From assembly GCF_000298295.1 (NCBI RefSeq), contig NZ_AMGM01000040.1, forward strand, positions 1 to 38,315: a stretch of DNA of 38,315 bases, written 5' to 3'. Positions 32,612-38,315 of this stretch are shown here, in pieces. A program made the translations under genes and the position numbers. Each line of letters begins with the position of its first letter. Within the stretch, counting starts at the first letter, position 1. The notes beneath the pieces were generated by a model. The model had not been told where the DNA came from. It ran no database searches and was given only the letters and a program-made list of their open reading frames with translations. Source of the stretch: Cecembia lonarensis LW9. GTDB taxonomy: Bacteria; Bacteroidota; Bacteroidia; Cytophagales; Cyclobacteriaceae.

Positions 32612-33523
32612 ATGGCAAAGTCTAATAGTGTAGAACAACAAAAAATCCTAAGGGTATTCAGGCTGATCAACCTCTTAAGGGGTAATATTGGCAAGCCTGT
32701 ACACAAGTTGGCAGAAACCTTGGATACCGATCCAAGAACCATTTACCGTTATTTTAAATTGCTAGAGGCGCTTGGGTTTGAAATAGAAAAAAAGCATTCC
32801 AAATTCAGAATCGTGGATAGGGTGGAAAATCCTCAGGATTTTGCCTACGGTACCTTCAGTGAGGAAGAAATCATATTTCTCAATGGTCTCCTTCAGAAAA
32901 ACAGTAAAAAGAATTTACTGAAAGACAGTATCCTGCAAAAAATCAATATTCGTTCTGATTTCAGGAGCAGTGTCAATAAGTTGTTCAATGCCAACTTGGG
33001 TATTTCTGTGGATTTGATCTCTCAAGCCATCAAGGATCAAAACCAGGTAATCCTGAAGGATTATTATTCTTTAAACTCTGATGCCGTTTCAGACCGTTTG
33101 GTAGAACCGGTCGCGTTCAACACCAATTTTGATTCCATTTATGCCCTGGAAGTGGAAACCAAAGAAATGAAACTTTTTAAAGTAGAACGTATTGGAGAGG
33201 TTTTGGTCACCTCTATTCCATTTAAATTTCAGCCCTTACATAGGCCATTAGAGCAGGGTTTATTTGGATTTTCCGGAAAGAGTCAGTTTTACGTGCACCT
33301 TAAATTGAGCAAAAAAGCTTATCACCTGATGATGGAGGAATATCCTGATGCCAAGCCTTTGACCTATATCAAGAACAGAAATCAATATTATTTTGAAGGA
33401 AAGATTCCCCAATTGCCTGGTTTGGCCAGGTTTATTCTAGGCCTACCAGGTGAAATCAAAGTCCTGGAAGGGGAGGAGTTGAAGGAGTATTTGAGAAAAC
33501 AGGTTGAAAAGCTTGCGATTTGA
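32612..33523 (+). CDS. HTH/WYL-domain transcriptional regulator
   Basis: A 303-aa regulator. A winged helix-turn-helix of the HTH_11/DeoR type covers about 8-68 (LRVFRLINLLRGNIGKPVHK, then TDPRTIYRYFKLLEALGFEI). A WYL-like domain covers about 145-205 (ILKDYYSLNSDAVSDRLVEP, then FDSIYALEVETKEMKLFKVE) and a C-terminal WCX-like extension covers about 210-303. WYL regulators often sense nucleic-acid or nucleotide ligands and act in stress, DNA damage or defence. It follows the Rieske operon by 75 nt on the same strand and might regulate it, but no operator is identified. No defence genes are adjacent. Confidence 0.85.
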   Translation: MAKSNSVEQQKILRVFRLINLLRGNIGKPVHKLAETLDTDPRTIYRYFKLLEALGFEIEKKHSKFRIVDRVENPQDFAYGTFSEEEIIFLNGLLQKNSKKNLLKDSILQKINIRSDFRSSVNKLFNANLGISVDLISQAIKDQNQVILKDYYSLNSDAVSDRLVEPVAFNTNFDSIYALEVETKEMKLFKVERIGEVLVTSIPFKFQPLHRPLEQGLFGFSGKSQFYVHLKLSKKAYHLMMEEYPDAKPLTYIKNRNQYYFEGKIPQLPGLARFILGLPGEIKVLEGEELKEYLRKQVEKLAI

Positions 33524-33656
33524 GTTTTACCTTATTTGATTGACCTATCCATTTTCAACAAAATAACCTCGAATTAACAAAAAGAGCACATTCAGAGAGT
33601 CGGTAAAACCTTTTACAAGAAAGGTGAAACAATAGCACCTGTTCAAGAATAAAAAG

Positions 33657-33712
33657 GGCTGTCTCTAATAGTCAATCCAATATTGGCTTGGAATTGCATT
33701 TAAGGGACAGCC
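33657..33712. repeat. Inverted-repeat sequence downstream of the WYL gene
   Basis: GGCTGTC at 33658-33664 and its complement GACAGCC at 33706-33712 bound a 41-nt loop that contains the palindrome CCAATATTGG (33677-33686). The arms partly extend through CTCTAA / TTAAGG. It could be a terminator for the WYL gene or a small remnant; no T-tract follows directly. No gene is seen in 33524-33740. Confidence 0.4.
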
Positions 33713-33740
33713 TCTAAAATAATTTCAAAGACAACTGAGC

Positions 33741-35264
33741 TTATCCTTGGTGTTCATCCCTCAAAAGATCATTGACGGTTTTAACAGGGTTAAAAGTGAT
33801 TAACGGAACTTCCACAAACACCGTATTCCAACCCGCCATAGACCCATTCCAAAGGCCTGGCAATTCCTGCGCTTTCAATTCCCTGCCGCTTTTAGATTTT
33901 TCGGTAATGAATCCTGTCCGCATATCCCTAAACTCAAGCAGGTCAAATTTTTGTCCTTTAAAATCTTTGGTAGCACATACCAAATCTACGGGATTAAAAT
34001 GGGTAGATGACTGAAGGATTTCTTTTTGATGGGTATTTGAGAGGTCAATTTGGGCAGTTTCAGCGATTTGCAATGAAACGGAACCGTCATCTTCCTGCAC
34101 CCAAAAGGGGCCTCCTCCCGGCTCTCCTGTATTTTTCACCATACCACAAACCCTCAATGGCCTGTTGAGCTTACCATACAGGTAACAAGCTTTTTCATCC
34201 CAACCCATAGGACTATAATGTTCGGGAAGCTTACCTTGACAATCTTCGAGAAATACCTTTTCAGCAAATTGCACAGCAGATTCTGTTTTTTCTGCATCCA
34301 ATCGCTTTAAGGCCCCAAATACCTTTTCCTGTATTTCCAACAAAAGTCCTCCAATAGCCATTTTATAATCCTTTGTGGCTGACTTCAACCTGTCCGGAAC
34401 CACATTATCAATGTTCTTGATAAAAATCACATCCCCATTGATATCGTTGAGATTTTCCAATAAGGCACCATGACCGGCCGGCCTGAACAGGATACTCCCA
34501 TCATCTTCCACAAAAGGACTGTTGTCCATATTCACTGCGATGGTATCCGTTGACTTTTTCTGCTGGGAATAACTTACCTCAAAAGTTACATCAAATTCCT
34601 TTTCCAGCTTGGACTGAATGGAGGCTACTTCCGCCTTAAATTTTGCTTCATGCTCTGGGGACACTGTAAAATGTAACCTTACTGTTTTCCCTATACCCAC
34701 AGCATAATGATATCCTTCCACAAAATGTTCATAAGTTGGCGTCCTGTCATGATCGGCGTAATGATGAAATTTGAGTAAGCCTTTGGGGAGTTGCCCATAA
34801 CCCAAGCCCTCTTCTTCCAAAAGACGGGATACAATACTTTGGTAATCCTTTTTCTCCAGAGCTTCTGCCAAACTGCTGCCCGAAGTTCTCAAACTGGCAT
34901 CTAGGTCATCATAAAAAGCAAAGCGATCGATTTGCTGGATAAATTTCTTTACAAAGGCACTTTTCTCAATGTCTCCATCTCCTTCCAGGAAAGCAAAAAG
35001 ATCCTTAAACATCCGGGATGCAGCACCACTGGCCGGAACAAATTTGACCACATTTTTGGTAGCGGCTTTAACAGGATAGGTATCTCTGAAGTAGTTAATT
35101 TCTGTTTCAGTCAATGCCTTAATGCCATTCCCAATGGTAGCCGCTTCTTTTATGGGAAGAAATGGAAAACCTTCCTTGAAGTTTTGAAGCTGCTGATTTA
35201 CTTTATCCAGAGACATTCCCTGTTCAATGATTTGATTTTCTAAATCTTTATTCATGGTTGTCAT
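33741..35264 (-). CDS. DUF4301 family protein
   Basis: A 507-aa soluble protein of the DUF4301 family, whose function is not established. Marks are NFKEGFPFLPIKEAATIGNG, VVKFVPASGAASRMFKDLFA, LLKFHHYADHDRTPTYEHFV, EDDGSILFRPAGHGALLENL followed by NDINGDVIFIKNIDNVVPDR, and VCGMVKNTGEPGGGPFWVQE. The GxxSGxxSR-like P-ASGAASRM and the GHGALLENLN segments resemble nucleotide-sugar or NTP-transferase folds, but no activity is proven. I keep the ATG at 35264; an ATG three codons in (35255) is equally possible. It lies 32 nt downstream of pxpC on the same strand and may share its transcript. Confidence 0.88.
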   Translation of the reverse strand: MTTMNKDLENQIIEQGMSLDKVNQQLQNFKEGFPFLPIKEAATIGNGIKALTETEINYFRDTYPVKAATKNVVKFVPASGAASRMFKDLFAFLEGDGDIEKSAFVKKFIQQIDRFAFYDDLDASLRTSGSSLAEALEKKDYQSIVSRLLEEEGLGYGQLPKGLLKFHHYADHDRTPTYEHFVEGYHYAVGIGKTVRLHFTVSPEHEAKFKAEVASIQSKLEKEFDVTFEVSYSQQKKSTDTIAVNMDNSPFVEDDGSILFRPAGHGALLENLNDINGDVIFIKNIDNVVPDRLKSATKDYKMAIGGLLLEIQEKVFGALKRLDAEKTESAVQFAEKVFLEDCQGKLPEHYSPMGWDEKACYLYGKLNRPLRVCGMVKNTGEPGGGPFWVQEDDGSVSLQIAETAQIDLSNTHQKEILQSSTHFNPVDLVCATKDFKGQKFDLLEFRDMRTGFITEKSKSGRELKAQELPGLWNGSMAGWNTVFVEVPLITFNPVKTVNDLLRDEHQG

Positions 35265-35296
35265 TTTGGTTTAATTGGGTTAAAAACCTCAATATA

Positions 35297-36166
35297 TTAT
35301 AAAATACTAAATTTTATTTTTTCACCTGGCCTTTTTTGGCACAAAATATTCAAAGAGATATTATCGATCTGAAGGATTCTGGGATAACCTCCCGTCACCT
35401 GTGCATCCCGCATCAGTAGCAGTAGTTTTCCCGAGGGCGTTAATTGAACCGTACCTGGATATACTGGTGAGGTAAGAATTCCAGGTAATTCATTAGGGAT
35501 CTCTTCAGTTAATTGATAGGCCATTCTGCTGACCAAATCAGAAACACTGAACGTTTTTTTAGTAATGCGGTTTTTCAGCAGCGTGGGCAACATGTCCCAT
35601 TCCGGTCCGGGATAGGCTTTGATTTGAGCAGTTCTGTACCAATCAGAGCGTACTTTTGCCTTGGTTTCTACCGGAGGGTAGAACCTTTCTTCTTCTGACA
35701 AATAGCAAAGGGTATCATTTTTTTGAATGTATCCCCGTTCTGTAATCTGGGGGTACCAACTTTTACTTCCTGCCACTTCTTCTGTTTCAAATCCACCTTG
35801 GACTCCCATATACAGCCATTGACCCTTCCTGAACTTTTCTATGCTTAAACAGTCATCTTCTTGAATTTCAATAACCTGTCCATTTTTGACTATTCTTTTA
35901 TTGTTCAGTAGAATTTCAGCTTCTGCACCTGCAAAAACTACCCTTGTAGACCTTTCAAATACCATTTCCGGACCTAGATTGGTCATTTCCAAAACAGCTG
36001 CCCCCTTCGGATTACTCAATAGGAAGTTAACTTGGGCCAGGGAATACCTATCCATAGCCCCTGAATAGGGCACCCCATACCCCGCCATATCAAAGCGCCC
36101 AAGGTCCTGAACTGTAGTCAACATGCCCGGTCTGGTAAAATGTATGTATGAGGGGATTTTAATCAT
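35297..36166 (-). CDS. pxpC: 5-oxoprolinase subunit C (KipA/PxpC)
   Basis: A 289-aa subunit of the ATP-dependent 5-oxoprolinase complex that opens 5-oxo-L-proline to L-glutamate. Motifs are the biotin-carboxyltransferase-like RPGMLTTVQDLGRFDMAGYG, then GAMDRYSLAQVNFLLSNPKG, GVQGGFETEEVAGSKSWYPQ, and the end TSPVYPGTVQLTPSGKLLLL, then RDAQVTGGYPRI. The frame is open to 36292, but I choose the ATG at 36166 because the family begins with the strand IHFTRPG and the upstream part would overlap pxpB deeply. The start overlaps the pxpB stop by 8 nt. It is the last of the three pxp genes. Confidence 0.92.
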   Translation of the reverse strand: MIKIPSYIHFTRPGMLTTVQDLGRFDMAGYGVPYSGAMDRYSLAQVNFLLSNPKGAAVLEMTNLGPEMVFERSTRVVFAGAEAEILLNNKRIVKNGQVIEIQEDDCLSIEKFRKGQWLYMGVQGGFETEEVAGSKSWYPQITERGYIQKNDTLCYLSEEERFYPPVETKAKVRSDWYRTAQIKAYPGPEWDMLPTLLKNRITKKTFSVSDLVSRMAYQLTEEIPNELPGILTSPVYPGTVQLTPSGKLLLLMRDAQVTGGYPRILQIDNISLNILCQKRPGEKIKFSIL

Positions 36167-36869
36167 GGCGTAAATCGTATTTTCCCTGAACAGCCAATTG
36201 ATATATTGCTTCAAAGCTGTCGGCATCAATTGGTTCAAAGCGGATCCGGTCTCCAACTTGTAATTGCACGGCGGGTTCACGCTTGATATCAAAAAGGGTA
36301 ATGGGACATTTTCCTATGGCATACCAGCCACCTGGGCTTTCCATGGGGTAGATGCCTGTTTGATGACCACCAATCGCAACAGATCCTTTTGACATTTGCC
36401 GGTCCGGTTTACTTTTTCGTGGCGTAAACAGGACTGGATCCAATCCACCGAGATACATAAAGCCAGGAAGAAAACCATAAAAGTGCAAGACATAAATACC
36501 TGCGCTATGGCGTTTGATGATTTCCTCCTCGGCCAAATCATGAATTTTGGCCAAAAGGGAAAGGTCCTTTCCAAACGCTTTACCATAAGCTACTGGAATA
36601 TGCCATGTCTTTGCTGAATGATCCAAAGACCTTGCATCAAGCATTTTAAATTCTTCGACCAAATCCCTACAATCTTGCTCTGAAATGGACACATGGAGGC
36701 GTAATGAGAGGGTGTGGTAACCTTTCCTGATTTCCTTGATTCCTTCACCGTAAGCGTTTTGAAGATAGACAGTCACCTGATTAAGCTTTTCCAATATATC
36801 TTCAGAAATGATGGGCGGCCAACTGAACTCAACCAATTTGTCATGGATAAGGAAGTATTTAATTTCCAT
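36159..36869 (-). CDS. pxpB: 5-oxoprolinase subunit B (KipI/PxpB)
   Basis: A 236-aa subunit of the same complex. Recognised by the N-terminal YFLIHDKLVEFSWPPIIS, HDLAEEEIIKRHSAGIYVLH, then FYGFLPGFMYLGGLDPVLFT and SKGSVAIGGHQTGIYPMESP followed by GGWYAIG. KipI proteins of Bacillus were first known as inhibitors of a sporulation kinase; in the pxpABC arrangement the role is 5-oxoprolinase. It lies 2 nt after pxpA and overlaps pxpC, so the three are co-translated. Confidence 0.93.
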   Translation of the reverse strand: MEIKYFLIHDKLVEFSWPPIISEDILEKLNQVTVYLQNAYGEGIKEIRKGYHTLSLRLHVSISEQDCRDLVEEFKMLDARSLDHSAKTWHIPVAYGKAFGKDLSLLAKIHDLAEEEIIKRHSAGIYVLHFYGFLPGFMYLGGLDPVLFTPRKSKPDRQMSKGSVAIGGHQTGIYPMESPGGWYAIGKCPITLFDIKREPAVQLQVGDRIRFEPIDADSFEAIYQLAVQGKYDLRHD

Positions 36870-36871
36870 GA

Positions 36872-37579
36872 TTAAAAGGTAAGATTTTTCCGGATGAGTT
36901 TCAATATTTCCAAAGCAATTGGGTTATCTCCATGGATACAAATCGTATCTGCATAGATCGGTAAATATAGTCCAGATATCGTCTTGATCTTCTTTTCAGT
37001 AACTATACGTCTGACATGGGCCAAAGCTTCATCAGGATTAGTAAGTACAGCATCGGGAAGGATCCTGTTGACCAAGGAATAGTCAACGTTATAATTCCTA
37101 TCAGCAAAAACTTCCAGCATCAGAGGAATATGCTTTTCCCTGGCAATACTTTCGATGATGGAATGGGGAGGGCAATAAAGCGTATAGTTTGGAAATTTTT
37201 TTTTCATCAGCTCACAAAACATCAAGGACAGTTCATGGTTTTTGGCCAATTCATTATACAGGGCTCCATGGGGTTTAATATGACTTAAGGCATATCCTTC
37301 TTCTTCACAAATTTGAAAGAGTTGTTCTACCTGCTGGATGAGCTGGGTTTCTAAGACCGGCAGAGATATATCCATAACCTTTCTCCCAAAATGTTTTTTG
37401 TCAGGGTAAGAGGGGTGTGCGCCTGCTTTTACATGAAATATTTTTGCGAGGCGGATGGTTTTTCTCATACTTTCCTGGTCTCCGGCATGTCCCCCGCAAG
37501 CGATATTACAACTGTCTAGATAGGGCATCAATCCGGCATCATTGTCCAATCCTTCCCCTAGGTCACAATTTATATCCAT
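36872..37579 (-). CDS. pxpA: 5-oxoprolinase subunit A (LamB/YcsF family, PxpA)
   Basis: The 235-aa catalytic-core subunit of the 5-oxoprolinase complex. The family start is INCDLGEGLDNDAGLMPYLD, then SCNIACGGHAGD with its metal-type His, VKAGAHPSYPDKKHFGR, HIKPHGALYNELAKN, EVFADRNYN and a C-terminal ADTICIHGDNPIAL. The normal family length is about 240-255 aa, so it is complete. It is the first gene of pxpABC and is divergent from the thioesterase. No transporter (such as an NRAMP- or DUF969/979-type gene) is in the cluster. The complex consumes 5-oxoproline, a damage product of glutamine and glutamate. Confidence 0.94.
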   Translation of the reverse strand: MDINCDLGEGLDNDAGLMPYLDSCNIACGGHAGDQESMRKTIRLAKIFHVKAGAHPSYPDKKHFGRKVMDISLPVLETQLIQQVEQLFQICEEEGYALSHIKPHGALYNELAKNHELSLMFCELMKKKFPNYTLYCPPHSIIESIAREKHIPLMLEVFADRNYNVDYSLVNRILPDAVLTNPDEALAHVRRIVTEKKIKTISGLYLPIYADTICIHGDNPIALEILKLIRKNLTF

Positions 37580-37685
37580 GATTACATTTCTTTGTGTGCT
37601 AAAATAACCTTTATTTCTTTTATGTATTTTTTTGGATCTAAAAATTAGGAATAAGGAGGCAACACCGTAATTTCATCTAAATGCC

Positions 37686-37693
37686 TAACTTTG
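37686..37693 (+). promoter_or_regulatory. Candidate -7 box (TAACTTTG) for the thioesterase gene
   Basis: An exact TAnnTTTG match 19 nt upstream of the ATG at 37713, implying a short leader. No clear -33 TTG at the standard distance. Confidence 0.4.
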
Positions 37694-37712
37694 TAAAAAC
37701 ACCTACAGCACT

Positions 37713-38228
37713 ATGTTTGAATATAATCCGGATAAACATTACCCTAAAGAGACCGAAAGCAGGGTGGTCATCCGCTTTCAGGACTGTGATCCACTTCAGC
37801 ATTTAAACAATGCCAAGTATTTTGATTATTTTTTTAATGCGAGAGAAGATCAGGTTCCAAAACTATATGGCTTAGAAATGATCGATATGATTCATAAATA
37901 CAAAGCAGCCTGGGTGGTCTATAACCATAACATTTCTTATGTGAGACCAGCAAAGGTCGGAGAATGGGTTAGGATTATGAGTAGGTTATTATGGTATAAC
38001 CACAACACAGTAGGTCTTGAATACTACATGACAGATGATTCGAAAAAAGAGTTGAAAACAGTACTCTGGACCACCATGCGTTATGTAACCGTAAAAGAGG
38101 GTAAATCCACAGAACATCAAGGTGCCGTGTTGGATTTTTTGAAAGCCACCAGTGAAAACCTTGATATTAGCGAACTTTCCATTGGGGAAAGGGTTAAATT
38201 CCTCAAACAAAAGTTGGCGGAAGGTTAA
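37713..38228 (+). CDS. Acyl-CoA thioesterase (4HBT hotdog family)
   Basis: A 171-aa single hotdog-domain thioesterase. The active-site signature is VIRFQDCDPLQHLNNAKYFD (19-38), with Asp24/Asp26, His30 and Asn32, followed by NHNISYVRPAKVGEWVRIMS and a strand RYVTVKEGKS. Such enzymes hydrolyse acyl-CoA or acyl-ACP thioesters; the specific acyl group cannot be told. There is no signal peptide. It is divergent from pxpA and followed by a terminator at 38251-38279. Confidence 0.88.
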   Translation: MFEYNPDKHYPKETESRVVIRFQDCDPLQHLNNAKYFDYFFNAREDQVPKLYGLEMIDMIHKYKAAWVVYNHNISYVRPAKVGEWVRIMSRLLWYNHNTVGLEYYMTDDSKKELKTVLWTTMRYVTVKEGKSTEHQGAVLDFLKATSENLDISELSIGERVKFLKQKLAEG

Positions 38229-38250
38229 AAAATGATCGGAATAAGGACAG

Positions 38251-38279
38251 AGCCTGTACACTTGCGAACAGGTTTTTTT
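38251..38279 (+). terminator. Terminator after the thioesterase gene
   Basis: Stem CCTGT / ACAGG, extended by a wobble pair, with a 10-nt loop and a run of seven T residues. The stem is short, so confidence is moderate. Confidence 0.6.
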
Positions 38280-38315
38280 GGATAAGATAGGATGGAAATA
38301 TATTTATTTTTTTTA

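Overview
The window reads as a chromosomal segment of a Bacteroidota bacterium, most likely Cytophagales and plausibly Cyclobacteriaceae (Cyclobacterium, Algoriphagus, Echinicola and relatives). Supporting signs are an AT-rich genome, weak Shine-Dalgarno sequences, several TAnnTTTG-type -7 promoter boxes, a type IX secretion C-terminal sorting domain, many secreted lipoproteins, a TonB-receptor-like fragment, and families common in this phylum (DUF2452, DUF4301, DUF5777, DUF1800/DUF1501, YkgJ). I see no rRNA, tRNA, CRISPR array, prophage or intact insertion sequence. The genus is inference.

Layout. 1-130 (-): first codons of an exported CarboxypepD_reg-like/TonB-receptor protein running off the edge. 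423-3975 (+): two tandem subtilisin-like lipoproteins, mosaic in sequence identity. 4028-4246 (-): small DUF3820 protein. 4292-5692 (+): secreted alpha/beta hydrolase. 5736-9816 (-): exported S9 dipeptidyl-peptidase and gamma-glutamyltransferase lipoprotein, translationally coupled. 9957-10289 (-): orphan HPt protein. 10503-11765 (+): compact three-gene module (50-aa membrane protein, DUF2452, and an unrecognised protein with a possible nuclease-like pattern). 11764-11981: MITE-like structured repeat. 12035-13602 (-): deoxynucleoside kinase and 3-hydroxyacyl-CoA dehydrogenase. 13754-16939: CvfB-like S1 protein, Cys-less ArsC/Spx-like protein, YkgJ Fe-S protein, ROK sugar kinase, small lipoprotein. 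17218-22318 (+): membrane protein, then the two subunits of a type IIA topoisomerase (ParE/ParC type). 22617-25925 (+): DUF1800 and DUF1501 pair. 26028-26279 (+): small membrane protein. 26300-29839 (-): SMC. 29949-30482 (+): membrane-anchored hypothetical. 30607-32536 (+): overlapping operon of a Rieske lipoprotein, YceI and a DUF5777 barrel. 32612-33523 (+): WYL-type regulator. 33741-37579 (-): pxpABC 5-oxoprolinase genes followed by DUF4301. 37713-38228 (+): hotdog acyl-CoA thioesterase.

How the genes fit together. Most of the window is housekeeping (topoisomerase, SMC, nucleotide salvage, CoA metabolism) between blocks of envelope proteins. The secreted peptidases (two S8, one S9, one GGT) and the cytoplasmic 5-oxoproline pathway suit a peptide-scavenging heterotroph. 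The least explained parts are the 10503-11765 module, the Rieske-YceI-DUF5777 operon, the mosaic protease pair and the hairpin-rich repeat at 11764-11981. I see no obvious defence or mobile system; the findings are candidates rather than demonstrated systems.
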